Source: an uncultured Roseicyclus sp.
GTDB taxonomy: Bacteria; Pseudomonadota; Alphaproteobacteria; Rhodobacterales; Rhodobacteraceae
NCBI GenBank assembly: GCA_947491935.1
Contig: CANLLF010000005.1
Location: 62,001-126,000 of the forward strand
Length of the DNA: 64,000 nt
Reading direction: 5' to 3'
Positions 37,895-46,354 of this stretch are shown in pieces (position 1 is the first letter of the stretch; each line of letters begins with the position of its first letter). The translations under genes were made by a program, and so were the position numbers. The notes beneath the pieces were generated by a model. That model was not told the DNA's origin, made no database searches, and saw only the letters and a program-made list of their open reading frames with translations.

Positions 37895-38287
37895 GCGCGC
37901 GGGGAGGGCTCGGTGGAGGCAGGATCTCTTGCTGGGGCGGGTCATCCGGGTGGGGAGGAACCCCGGGATGGAAAAACGCGGCGCCGCGTCGTGCGGCGAT
38001 CGCTGACGCATCGGGATCACCCGACACGCCCGGAAAATTGCGCGTATCCGAACCTGACATCCTGCACCCTTTTTGGGGGTGGTCTCGGGACGTCCGGCAG
38101 AGACCGTCATCGTGAACATGCAAGCCGCGTGTAAGGCGGCCCGCACGGGTTAACCGTCGGAAGGTATCCTGTGGTCGGGTTTCGAATCCGTTAACGGAAC
38201 CGAGAAAATGCGACGTGGTCCGTGTCGATTTCGCGACAGACCGCCGATGCGGCAACTTGAGAGGCTGGCCTCCAGGGAGGATGTCGG
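37895..38287. other. Intergenic region without a recognisable gene
   Basis: About 390 bases between the PRC-barrel terminator and the PhyH gene. Only shadow frames cross it. It ends in the ribosome site GGGAGG at 38275-38280 of the following gene. Confidence 0.55.
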
Positions 38288-39151
38288 ATGGCCGGTTTGG
38301 ATCAGGCGCAGATCGCGCAATACAGGGCGGAGGGTGTCGTGCACCCGGTCCGCGTGATGGACGCGGCCGCCGCGCGGACACTGCGCCAGCGGGTCGAGGC
38401 GTTGGAGGCGGCCCATAAGGCCGGTGCCGGTGGCCACGATCTGCCACAGTTCTTCCGGGTGAACGGGCAGCTGGTGATCCCCCTTCTGGTCGAGATTGCG
38501 CGGAGTCCCGCGATCCTCGACGCCGTCGAAAGCCTTTTGGGGCCGAACCTTCTGGTCTGGTCGGTGGAATTGTTCATCAAGGAGCCGGGCGACGGCACGA
38601 TCGTGAGCTGGCACCAGGACCTCACTTATTGGGGCATGGGTGAGACCGATGAAGAGGTCACGGCCTGGCTGGCGCTGAGCGATGTGTCGGTTGAGGCGGG
38701 CTGCATGCGGTTCATTCCGGGCAGTCACATGGGCGGGATCGTGGCCCATGAGGATACGTTCAGCGACAGCAACCTGCTGAGCCGGGGTCAGGAGATCGGC
38801 GGCGTGGATGAGAGCAAGGCGGTGCCCGGGCCCCTGCGACCGGGGGAGATGTCACTGCATCACGGGCGGTGCTTCCATGCCTCCGCCCCCAACAGGTCGG
38901 ACGACCGGCGCATCGGCTGCGCGATCCGCTATGTCACGCCGGATGTGCGGCAGGGCCTTGCGCGGGATTACGCGATGCTGGTGCGTGGGCAGGACGCGGC
39001 GCAGGGTTGGATCAACGTCGCCGGACCGCGCGGGTTGTTCGACCCACGCGATCTGGCGCTGTATGACGAGGTGCTGGCCGCGCAATCCGCAACGCTGGCC
39101 GCGGGCGCAGAGGGAAGCGTTGCAATGTACCAGACAGGGGCCAAGCCATGA
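38288..39151 (+). CDS. Phytanoyl-CoA dioxygenase (PhyH) family protein
   Basis: A 287-residue Fe(II)/2-oxoglutarate oxygenase. The iron ligands are H109 and D111 in SWHQDLTYW and the distal H197 in CFHASAPN, followed by the 2-oxoglutarate-binding Arg in DDRRIG. Its stop overlaps the HD-domain gene by ATGA, so the two are co-translated. PhyH plus HD oxygenase is the arrangement of PhnY-PhnZ in aminoethylphosphonate oxidation, in which this enzyme hydroxylates the substrate and the HD protein then cleaves it. The actual substrate is unknown. Confidence 0.85.
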   Translation: MAGLDQAQIAQYRAEGVVHPVRVMDAAAARTLRQRVEALEAAHKAGAGGHDLPQFFRVNGQLVIPLLVEIARSPAILDAVESLLGPNLLVWSVELFIKEPGDGTIVSWHQDLTYWGMGETDEEVTAWLALSDVSVEAGCMRFIPGSHMGGIVAHEDTFSDSNLLSRGQEIGGVDESKAVPGPLRPGEMSLHHGRCFHASAPNRSDDRRIGCAIRYVTPDVRQGLARDYAMLVRGQDAAQGWINVAGPRGLFDPRDLALYDEVLAAQSATLAAGAEGSVAMYQTGAKP

Positions 39152-39750
39152 GCAAGACGGTCAGCTTCACCCAGATGAAAGATGGCACGCGGGAGGATTA
39201 CGAGATGCTGGAGCGGTTGGAGAAGCCGTTTCTGCAATTGACGGCGGAGCGCGTGCTGGATGAATTGCGGCGGCAGGAGCATATCACGCTGGAGGGCTAC
39301 AAGGTCACGCGGCTGGAGCATGGGCTGCAATCGGCCACGCGGGCGGAGCGGGACGGGGCGGATATCGACTGGATCGTTGCGGCCCTGCTGCATGATATCG
39401 GGGATGGCCTCGCGCCGCAGAACCATGATCGGATGTCGGCCGAAGTGATCCGCCCCTTCGTGCGCTGGGATGTGGCCTGGGTGGTGGAGCATCACGGGAT
39501 TTTCCAGATGCTGTACTACGCGCATCACTACAATTGGGACCGCAATGCGCGCGACCGTTACCGCGATCATCCCTGCTTCGACAGCTGCGCCACGTTCTGC
39601 GAGCGCTGGGATCAATCCAGTTTCGATCCGGATTATGACAGCCAGCCGCTTGGCCATTTCGAACCGATGGTCCGCGATGTCTTTGCGCGCAAGGCCTATG
39701 CCGCGGATGTTGTGCGGGAGGGCTATGTCTCCCCCATGGGCGCCGCCTGA
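39148..39750 (+). CDS. HD-domain protein, probable mixed-valent diiron oxygenase
   Basis: A 200-residue HD protein with all six likely metal ligands: H58 (LEHGLQ), H82-D83 (LLHDIG), H93 (NHDRM), H116 (VEHHGIF) and D155 (RWDQ). The spacing H58-H82 of 24 equals H34-H58 of PhnZ. Residues that bind the phosphonate in PhnZ as I recall them (H62, K108) are D86 and Q120 here, and the YxxE pair before the first His is absent, so the substrate is probably not aminoethylphosphonate. A plain phosphohydrolase is the alternative. Confidence 0.78.
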   Translation: MSKTVSFTQMKDGTREDYEMLERLEKPFLQLTAERVLDELRRQEHITLEGYKVTRLEHGLQSATRAERDGADIDWIVAALLHDIGDGLAPQNHDRMSAEVIRPFVRWDVAWVVEHHGIFQMLYYAHHYNWDRNARDRYRDHPCFDSCATFCERWDQSSFDPDYDSQPLGHFEPMVRDVFARKAYAADVVREGYVSPMGAA

Positions 39751-39922
39751 TCGCAGGTCGGCCATTTGTTGCCGCGAAGGCGCAGGGGAGCGCCGGGAAC
39801 GTTTTCCCTGTAACTTTTCCTTCCTTGCGCGCGTGTGCTGCGGTTAACCTGCGCCACAGGCTTGGTTGCATACGTAACCGGCTGCAAAACAACGAGACCA
39901 TCAACCGGGGGATATCCAAACC

Positions 39923-40264
39923 ATGGGAAAACGTGACGATCTGATCGCGCAATATGCTGACGACCTGCGCAACAAATGCGGGATGGAGCCTGATATGGCG
40001 CTGCTGGAGAAAGTGACGAAAGGCTGTGGCCCGTCGATCTATGACGCGGACGCCTCGACCGTTGCCGCCAGCCAGCCGGGTGAGCTTGAAACCGTCAAGA
40101 AGAACTTCCTGATGAAGAAGCTCGGCCTCGCCGACAGCCCCGACCTGATGAACGCGATCAATTCGGTCATCGAGACCTATGGCAAATCCGAGCGGAACAA
40201 GTACCGCGCGGTTGTCTATTACATGCTGACCAAGCATTTCGGCAAAGAGAGCGTGTACGGCTAA
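39923..40264 (+). CDS. DUF2853 family protein
   Basis: A 113-residue mostly helical protein (MGKRDDLIAQYADDLRN; a closing YYMLTKHFGKESVYG) matching the DUF2853 pattern. No signal peptide. Function unknown. It has its own terminator at 40268 and lies 172 bases after the HD gene. Confidence 0.8.
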   Translation: MGKRDDLIAQYADDLRNKCGMEPDMALLEKVTKGCGPSIYDADASTVAASQPGELETVKKNFLMKKLGLADSPDLMNAINSVIETYGKSERNKYRAVVYYMLTKHFGKESVYG

Positions 40265-40267
40265 GCC

Positions 40268-40319
40268 GGCCCGCCCGATGCGTTTGGGGCCTGTCCGTTC
40301 CGGGCGGGCCCTTTGTTTT
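40268..40319 (+). terminator. Terminator after the DUF2853 gene
   Basis: Perfect 10-bp stem GGCCCGCCCG (40268-40277) with CGGGCGGGCC (40301-40310), 23-base loop, then CTTTGTTTT. It ends just before the ribosome site of the DUF1272 gene, which therefore must have its own promoter or depend on readthrough. Confidence 0.75.
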
Positions 40320-40329
40320 GGAGGATGCG

Positions 40330-40644
40330 ATGCTGGAACTTAGGCCGAATTGCGAATGGTGCGATTGCGACCTGCCGCCTGACGACACGCGGGCGCGGAT
40401 CTGCAGCTATGAATGCACCTATTGCGCCGCCTGTGTGGAGCGGGTGCTGCACAATGTGTGCCCGACCTGCGGCGGCGGTTTCGTGCCGCGCCCGATCCGG
40501 CCCCGGGGCGCCCATCGCGATGGGCTGACCCTCGGCCTGGCGCATCAGCCGGCCGGCACCACACGCGTCCACTCGAAATGGACTCTGACGCAGGTTCAGG
40601 CGCTGTCGGACGCCTTGCGCGACGTGGCACCCGAGGATCGCTGA
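40330..40644 (+). CDS. DUF1272 family zinc-ribbon protein
   Basis: About 104 residues. The N-terminal 60 residues hold a zinc-ribbon-like series: CEWCDCDLP, CSYECTYCAACV, CPTCGGG, matching DUF1272 (LELRPNCE opening is diagnostic). The C-terminal tail is specific to this lineage. The start at 40330 follows GGAGG at 40320-40324. Metal binding is predicted; role unknown. Confidence 0.82.
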   Translation: MLELRPNCEWCDCDLPPDDTRARICSYECTYCAACVERVLHNVCPTCGGGFVPRPIRPRGAHRDGLTLGLAHQPAGTTRVHSKWTLTQVQALSDALRDVAPEDR

Positions 40645-40775
40645 GAGTTTGGATCAAATGCGCCGGGTAATTCATTTGTGCCGGAGGCCATCTTTGGCGT
40701 AAGCCCCCATTTGTCCGGCCAGTACGGCGGACCCGAAATCAGTTGCACGAACGGAGCGAGGCCGTTTGTGGGTGG

Positions 40776-40812
40776 ATGGGGGGTCTTCGAGGGGTCGGGA
40801 CCCCCCATTTTA
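40776..40812. terminator. Strong intergenic hairpin, terminator-like
   Basis: Ten-bp stem ATGGGGGGTC (40776-40785) with GACCCCCCAT (40799-40808), 13-base loop, followed by TTTATAT. No gene ends close by on the + strand (DUF1272 stops at 40644), so it may stop long readthrough from there. Confidence 0.6.
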
Positions 40813-40931
40813 TATCTGGTCCCCTGTGCGGCACCGCACGATCTTCACAGCAACGTGCCGCCAATGTGAATAGCCAGCTTCGCGTGTTCGCGTCTAGGCT
40901 CCGATCAACGTGTCAGATCCGGAGAGACCCC

Positions 40932-41360
40932 ATGCGCTTCCTTCCCCTCGCCGCCCTTTGCATCGGCCTTGCAGGCCTTGGCCCGATCACCCCGCCCGCC
41001 GAGGCGCAGGTGACCGCAACGGCGATTTCATCGGGCCAGTTTCAGGACGCGGACCGCAGCCACCAGGGCGACGGCACCGCCACTCTGGCCGAAACGTCTG
41101 ACGGGCGCGTGGTGCTGCAATTCGCCGATTTTTCGGTCACGCCAGGCCCCGATCTGGAGGTCTGGTTGGTCGCCGATGATGCCCCCGGCACCAGCGCGGC
41201 GGTGCTGGCAAGCGACTGGGTGTCGCTTGGCGCGCTGCAATCGCCAACAGGCGTGCAGATGTACGAGGTGCCCGCAGATGTGGACGTCTCGGATTACGGC
41301 TCGGTCGTGATCTGGTGTGAGGATTTCGGCGTGCTCTTCGCGGTCGCGTCGTTCCAGTAG
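40932..41360 (+). CDS. Secreted DM13-domain protein
   Basis: A 142-residue protein with a signal peptide (to PPAEAQ) and one DM13 domain: SGQFQDADRSHQGDGTATL, DFSVTPGPDLEVWL, and SVVIWCEDFGVLFAVASF, with the conserved single Cys. DM13 domains are proposed to be redox or electron-transfer modules of the cell surface. GGAGAGA at 40921-40927 is the ribosome site. Confidence 0.85.
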   Translation: MRFLPLAALCIGLAGLGPITPPAEAQVTATAISSGQFQDADRSHQGDGTATLAETSDGRVVLQFADFSVTPGPDLEVWLVADDAPGTSAAVLASDWVSLGALQSPTGVQMYEVPADVDVSDYGSVVIWCEDFGVLFAVASFQ

Positions 41361-41388
41361 GCGCTGGCGGGGCGGGACCAATGCGGCC

Positions 41389-41802
41389 CTAAAGCCCGCC
41401 CATCTTGCGGACGATCTTCCATTCGGCATCCGTCACCGGCTGCACGGAGAGGCGGGAATTCTTGACCAACACCATATCGGCCAGCTCTTCCCGCGCCTTG
41501 ATCTGATCCAGCGTGACGGGTTCGGGCACGGGCTCCACCGCCTTGATATCCACACAGTCCCAGCGTTCATCGTCGGTGGTGCTGTCGGGATGCGCCTCGG
41601 CGCAGACCTCCACAATCCCCACAACGGCCTTCTCTGTCTGCGAATGATAGAAGAAGCCGCGATCGCCCACCTTCATCTCCCGCATGAAATTGCGCGCTTG
41701 GTAGTTGCGGACGCCGTCCCATTCCTCACCGTCCTCGCCCTTGGCGACCTGATCGTCCCAGCTCCAGGTTGCGGGTTCGGATTTGAACAACCAGTAGGCC
41801 AT
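41389..41802 (-). CDS. EVE domain-containing protein
   Basis: A 137-residue EVE-fold protein (AYWLFKSEPATWSWDDQ; WDGVRNYQARNFMREMKVGD). The aromatic cage typical of this PUA-like family, related to modified-base readers such as YTH, appears intact. The start at 41802 overlaps the stop of the YciI gene (ATGA), so the gene is the last of an operon reading gpsA-YciI-EVE leftwards. Confidence 0.9.
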   Translation of the reverse strand: MAYWLFKSEPATWSWDDQVAKGEDGEEWDGVRNYQARNFMREMKVGDRGFFYHSQTEKAVVGIVEVCAEAHPDSTTDDERWDCVDIKAVEPVPEPVTLDQIKAREELADMVLVKNSRLSVQPVTDAEWKIVRKMGGL

Positions 41803-42074
41803 CAGCCAATCACCTTCTTCCATTCCTCGATGCGCACGTCTTCGAACAGGCCCGCCTTGGCATAGGGGTCTTCGGCAGCGAAGGCGTGGGCATCGGCCAT
41901 GTCATCCACTTCGAGGATCAGGAGCGAGCCGCACATATCCCCGCTTTCATTCACGAACGGGCCCGCCATGACCAGTTTGCCGCTCTCCCGGCCATAGGCC
42001 AGATGGGCGTCGCGGTTTTCCAGGCGGGTCTTCAAATGGCCGGGTTTGTCGGTGCAGATGATAGCGGCGAGCAT
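41802..42074 (-). CDS. YciI family protein
   Basis: A 90-residue YciI-like protein of the ferredoxin-like fold. The His of RDAHLAYG and the Asp of AEDPYAKAGLF form the proposed active pair. Role unknown, perhaps a small isomerase-like enzyme. It lies three bases after gpsA on the same strand and overlaps the EVE gene. Confidence 0.88.
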   Translation of the reverse strand: MLAAIICTDKPGHLKTRLENRDAHLAYGRESGKLVMAGPFVNESGDMCGSLLILEVDDMADAHAFAAEDPYAKAGLFEDVRIEEWKKVIG

Positions 42075-42077
42075 GGA

Positions 42078-43037
42078 TCACTCCGGTTTCAGGGGACGGG
42101 CCAGAAGGCCCTGGATCGCGTCGGCGACGCTGTAGGTGCCGTCGACCATGGAGGCTACCTCAGAGACGATGGGCATGTCGATGCCGCGCGCGTCGGCCAT
42201 GTTCGCGACGGCCTTGGCGGTGGCGATACCCTCGACGGTGGCCGGATCGGTAAACGCCTCCCGCCGCCCGAGGGCGAGGCCAAAGCGGTAGTTGCGCGAC
42301 AGCTCCGAACCACAGGTGAGTGCCAGATCGCCCAGACCCGACAGGCCGGTCAACGTCTCGGCCTCGGCACCAAGCGCGGTGGCAAAGCGCGTCATCTCGG
42401 CAAAACCACGGGTCATCAGGGCGGCACGGGTGCTGTCACCCATCCCCTCGCCGATGCAGGCCCCGCAGGCGATGGCGATCACGTTTTTCAAAGCCCCACC
42501 GATCTGGGCGCCAAGCACATCGGTGCTGCGATAAAGGCGCAGGGTGGGCGTGGAGAGCTGATGTTGTAGCACCGCGCCATGGGCATCGTCGGCGCAAGCA
42601 AGCGTCAGGGCGGTCGGCAGGCCACGGGCGATATCCTGCGCGAAGCTGGGGCCGGTGAGCTGGCCGATCCGGGCCTCGGGGCAATGGCGCGCGATCAGAT
42701 CGGTGGGAAATAGGCCGGACGCCATGTGCAGGCCCTTGGCGCAGGACAGGATCGAGGGGGCGTGGGGCCGGTGGGTTTCCAGAAAGGCATCCAGCGCCTG
42801 CGTGGGCACCGCCAGCAGTAGAATGTCCGCCGTCAATGCGTTGAAGTCGCCGGTGACGGTGAGGGTGTCGGGCAGGGGATGGCCCGGCAGGCGGCGGGTG
42901 TTTTTGCGGCCGGCCTGCATATCCTCCGCCCCCTCCCGCGCCCAGAGCGTGACAGGGTGGCCCGCCTTGGCCAGAGCGATCCCGAGCGCGGTGCCGAAGG
43001 CCCCGGCCCCGGCAATGTCGATGGGGGCCAGCGTCAT
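42078..43037 (-). CDS. gpsA: Glycerol-3-phosphate dehydrogenase [NAD(P)+]
   Basis: A 319-residue enzyme with the dinucleotide site [12 protein letters not shown], the SCAKGL block, [12 protein letters not shown] and the catalytic Lys in [13 protein letters not shown]. It reduces dihydroxyacetone phosphate to sn-glycerol-3-phosphate for phospholipid synthesis. ATG overlaps the tsaD stop (ATGA); this tsaD-gpsA coupling is common in alphaproteobacteria. Confidence 0.95.
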   Translation of the reverse strand: MTLAPIDIAGAGAFGTALGIALAKAGHPVTLWAREGAEDMQAGRKNTRRLPGHPLPDTLTVTGDFNALTADILLLAVPTQALDAFLETHRPHAPSILSCAKGLHMASGLFPTDLIARHCPEARIGQLTGPSFAQDIARGLPTALTLACADDAHGAVLQHQLSTPTLRLYRSTDVLGAQIGGALKNVIAIACGACIGEGMGDSTRAALMTRGFAEMTRFATALGAEAETLTGLSGLGDLALTCGSELSRNYRFGLALGRREAFTDPATVEGIATAKAVANMADARGIDMPIVSEVASMVDGTYSVADAIQGLLARPLKPE

Positions 43038-44098
43038 GCCTTGGCGCCTTTCTTGCCGGATCCGATCATCGGCGCAGCGGCCTGATCGAGCGGCCAGCGC
43101 GGGCGGGCCGACAGGGTCATATCATCGGTTCGGCCAGCTTCGAACGCCAGCAGCCCGGCATAGGCGATCATCGCGGCATTGTCGGTGCAAAGCGCCAAGG
43201 GCGGCGCGACGAAGGGCAGGTCGGTGATGGTTTCCAACCGGGCGCGCAGGGTGCCGTTGGCCGCAACGCCACCCGCAACGGCGAATGCCGTCACGTCAGA
43301 CATGTCCAGCGCGCGACGGGATTTTTCGGCCAGCACGTCCGCGACGGCCATCTGGAAGGAGGCGCAGAGATCGGCCCGGTCCTGTTCGGTGAGGCCGCCC
43401 TGATCGGCCACCAGCGTATCGCGGGTACGCAGAACGGCGGTTTTGAGGCCGGAGAAGCTGAGATCACAGCCGGGGCGGTCCAGAAGTGGCCGTGGAAGGG
43501 GAAACCGGGTGGCATCCCCGGCCTTCGCAGCCGCTTCTATCGACGGGCCGCCGGGTTGCGGCAGGCCCAGAAGCCGCGCGACCTTGTCGAAGGCCTCCCC
43601 CGGCGCGTCGTCGATGGTGCCGCCAAGGCGGGCAAAGGCCTCCGGCCCGTCGACCCGCAGAAACTGACAATGCCCGCCGGAGACCAGCAGGAGAAGGTAG
43701 GGGAACTCGATCCCGTCCGTCAGACGCGGGGTCAGGGCGTGACCGGCCAGATGGTTCACGCCAATCAGCGGTTTGCCTAGGCCAAACGCCAGCCCCTTCG
43801 CCGTCATGACACCGGACAATACGCCACCGATCAACCCGGGGCCCGCCGTGACGGCGATGGCATCCAGATCCGCCAACGTCACACCGGCCTGCGCTACGGC
43901 CTGTTCCACCATCAGATCGAGGGTTTCGGCATGCGCGCGCGCCGCAATCTCGGGCACGACCCCGCCATAGGCGGCGTGCAGATCGGTTTGCGAGGACACG
44001 ACGTTCGACAGGATCTGCGCCCCCTGCCCGGTTCCGCGCAGGATGGCGGCGGCGGTGTCGTCGCAACTGCTTTCGATGCCAAGGATGGTCAGGGACAT
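43034..44098 (-). CDS. tsaD: tRNA threonylcarbamoyladenosine transferase TsaD
   Basis: A 354-residue ASKHA-fold protein beginning [16 protein letters not shown]. The metal motif reads NHLAGHAL (HxxxH), with [11 protein letters not shown] following. It transfers threonylcarbamoyl to A37 of tRNAs, with TsaE at 20474. The start at 44098 was chosen because the family begins there; the open frame extends much further upstream but through the opposite-strand hemD. Confidence 0.95.
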   Translation of the reverse strand: MSLTILGIESSCDDTAAAILRGTGQGAQILSNVVSSQTDLHAAYGGVVPEIAARAHAETLDLMVEQAVAQAGVTLADLDAIAVTAGPGLIGGVLSGVMTAKGLAFGLGKPLIGVNHLAGHALTPRLTDGIEFPYLLLLVSGGHCQFLRVDGPEAFARLGGTIDDAPGEAFDKVARLLGLPQPGGPSIEAAAKAGDATRFPLPRPLLDRPGCDLSFSGLKTAVLRTRDTLVADQGGLTEQDRADLCASFQMAVADVLAEKSRRALDMSDVTAFAVAGGVAANGTLRARLETITDLPFVAPPLALCTDNAAMIAYAGLLAFEAGRTDDMTLSARPRWPLDQAAAPMIGSGKKGAKA

Positions 44099-44158
44099 GG
44101 GATGCGCCTTGCCTGGGACCGTTGTTTGTGGTCGGGGGGCGGGGTAACACTCCGCCCC

Positions 44159-44845
44159 ATGCCTGTCCATCCAACCCCCACACTCCTGCTGACCCGCCCG
44201 CGCGCCGCGTCCGAGCGGTTTGCGGCGGGTATTGAGGGCGCGGAGATCGTGATTGCGCCACTGATGGAGATCGTGCCGACGGGCGCCGAGGTGCCGACGG
44301 AGGGCCTTGCGGGCCTGATCGTCACCTCGCAAAACGCAGTGTCGTTCCTGCCGGACGTGGCGGTTCCGGCCTATTGCGTCGGGCCGCGCAGCGCGGCGGC
44401 CGTGGGGCCGCGCGCGGAGGTAATCGGGCCGGATGCCGATGGGTTGGTGGCCGGGCTTCTGGCGCGGGCGCCCCGGGGCGTGCTGCTCCATTGCCACGGC
44501 ACCCATACGCGCGGCGATGTGGTGGGGCGGTTGCGGGCGGGCGGGCTGACGGCGCGGGGCGTCGCCGTGTATGACCAACAGGCGCGGCCGCCGGAGGCGA
44601 CGTTCCGGGATGCCGTGACGGCTGCGGGCCTGATCGTGCCGCTGTTTTCGCCCCGGTCCGCGCAATTGTTCGCACAAGCCGTGAGCGCGCTTCCGCCGGA
44701 AGCGCAGATCATCGCGCTCAGCCCTGCGGTGGCCGACGCCCTGCCCGCGCAGTGGCGCGCTCAGACCGAGATCCTGGCCCATCCAAACGGCGCGGAAATG
44801 AGCAAAGCCGTGCGGGCCCACATAGCGCGGCGGAATAACCCCTAG
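44159..44845 (+). CDS. hemD: Uroporphyrinogen-III synthase
   Basis: A 228-residue HemD-like protein ([28 protein letters not shown]; the end [12 protein letters not shown]). It closes hydroxymethylbilane to uroporphyrinogen III. The family is poorly conserved, but the tsaD-divergent position and the following Mic60 and hemY genes are typical for alphaproteobacteria. hemC is not adjacent. Confidence 0.87.
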   Translation: MPVHPTPTLLLTRPRAASERFAAGIEGAEIVIAPLMEIVPTGAEVPTEGLAGLIVTSQNAVSFLPDVAVPAYCVGPRSAAAVGPRAEVIGPDADGLVAGLLARAPRGVLLHCHGTHTRGDVVGRLRAGGLTARGVAVYDQQARPPEATFRDAVTAAGLIVPLFSPRSAQLFAQAVSALPPEAQIIALSPAVADALPAQWRAQTEILAHPNGAEMSKAVRAHIARRNNP

Positions 44846-44947
44846 CGGCCAGCTTTTCAGCATGACAGTTTGGACCGGGCTGAATCAGCCTATATCTTGC
44901 GTCAGCACGACCCAAGATTTGGACAGACACGAAAGAGGGCCCCATCC

Positions 44948-46342
44948 ATGGCGCGTAAACCGTCTTCCCGTTCCGGACGCCAGACACCCAAAGATGAGGC
45001 CGTTGAGGCGAGCGATACGCCCGACAGCGTGGCCGCGGGGGATCTGGGCGGCGATACGGTACTGGTTGGCGATGAACGCCTTGGCGAAGACGCGGTCGCG
45101 CCCGAACCGGACCCCGGCGAGCGGGTGACGATTGAACCCGGCGACACGACATCGGCGGAAGGGGACGGTGACGATCCCTCCCAGACCGAGATTGTCGAGG
45201 CCGGAGAGGCCAGTGAGACAGAAACCCCACCCGCCGAATCGGCGACGGAGGAGGCCGCACCCGTAGCAGACAAGCCCGCGCCCGCGCCGGTGGAGCGTGT
45301 GGTGGAACGCAGCGGCCCCGGATTCGGTGGCCTTGTGATCGGCGGCGTCATTGCCGCCGCGCTTGGATATGCCGCGGCCTTTTTCGGCGGCGTGCCGGGC
45401 AATGACACGAGTGCCCTCGAAAGCGGGCTGGCCGAGGCCCAGGCAACGGTGGATGCCCAGGCGGACACCATTGCAGGGCTTCAGGAGCAGGTTGCAACCC
45501 TCGCCGCCGTGGAACCGCCGGTGGTCCCGGAGGTGGACCTGTCTGGCATCGAAGGTGCCGTTGCCGCGCAGGGCGAAGAGCTATCCAACCTGACCGGGCT
45601 GGTCGAGACCCTGGTGCCGCGCATCGCCGCGCTGGAGGATCGCCCGATTTTCAGCGGCGAAGTGGCCGAGGACAGCGCCGCCATGGCCGCCGCCGTCGAA
45701 GCACTGGAAGCGCGGCTGGGGGAAGAGCGCGCCGCCGCCGCGGACGCACTGGCCGAAGCGGAGGCCGTGCAATCCGCCGCTGCCGCCGAAGTGCAGGCCG
45801 CCGCCGCCGCCGCACAGGCCGCCATTGCCGAGGCCCAAGCCCGCGCCCAGGAAACCGCCGATGCCACGCAGACGCAGGCCGCGCTGGCCCGCGTGCGTAT
45901 CGCGATGGCCTCGGGCGATCCGTTTTCCGATGCGCTGGCCGGGTTGAACGTGGAGGTGCCCGACGCGCTGAGCGCCGCCGCCGAAACCGGCGTGCCCACC
46001 CTTGAAGAATTGCAGGCCACGTTCCCCGACGCCGCGCGCGCCGCCCTGCCCATCGCGTTGCAGGAAACCGCCGGGGATACCGCCGGGGACCGGATCGGCG
46101 CCTTCCTCATGGGGCAGATCGGCGGACGATCGGTGGAGCCCCGCGAGGGCACCGACCCCGACGCCGTGTTGAGCCGGGCCGAAGCCGCCGCCGCCGCGGG
46201 GGATCTGGACGCAGCACTTGCGGAAATCGAGACGCTGCCCGATGGCGCACGAACGGTGTTGGAGGATTGGGTTGCGGCCGCGGAAACCCGCGCCGCCGCC
46301 GATGCGGCCCTGGCGGATCTTGCCGCCACGCTCGACAATTAA
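44948..46342 (+). CDS. Alphaproteobacterial Mic60 (mitofilin) homologue
   Basis: A 464-residue protein: an acidic N-terminal region of about 120 residues, one membrane helix (GLVIGGVIAAALGYAAAFF), a long Ala-rich coiled coil (about residues 160-310) and a C-terminal mitofilin-like domain (DPFSDALAGLNVEVPDAL onwards). In Rhodobacter and relatives this family shapes intracytoplasmic membranes and is encoded between hemD and hemY, as here. The start at 44948 fits; the upstream extension to 44870 does not. Confidence 0.85.
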   Translation: MARKPSSRSGRQTPKDEAVEASDTPDSVAAGDLGGDTVLVGDERLGEDAVAPEPDPGERVTIEPGDTTSAEGDGDDPSQTEIVEAGEASETETPPAESATEEAAPVADKPAPAPVERVVERSGPGFGGLVIGGVIAAALGYAAAFFGGVPGNDTSALESGLAEAQATVDAQADTIAGLQEQVATLAAVEPPVVPEVDLSGIEGAVAAQGEELSNLTGLVETLVPRIAALEDRPIFSGEVAEDSAAMAAAVEALEARLGEERAAAADALAEAEAVQSAAAAEVQAAAAAAQAAIAEAQARAQETADATQTQAALARVRIAMASGDPFSDALAGLNVEVPDALSAAAETGVPTLEELQATFPDAARAALPIALQETAGDTAGDRIGAFLMGQIGGRSVEPREGTDPDAVLSRAEAAAAAGDLDAALAEIETLPDGARTVLEDWVAAAETRAAADAALADLAATLDN

Positions 46343-46354
46343 GGAGAGCGGTTG

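Noticed and set aside
41370-41401. Terminator between DM13 and EVE genes
   Set aside because: A 7-bp GC stem is present but with an 18-base loop and no T-run in either direction, so it is not called.
43034-44863. 609-codon version of tsaD
   Set aside because: The extra 255 codons run antisense through hemD; the family starts at the ATG at 44098.
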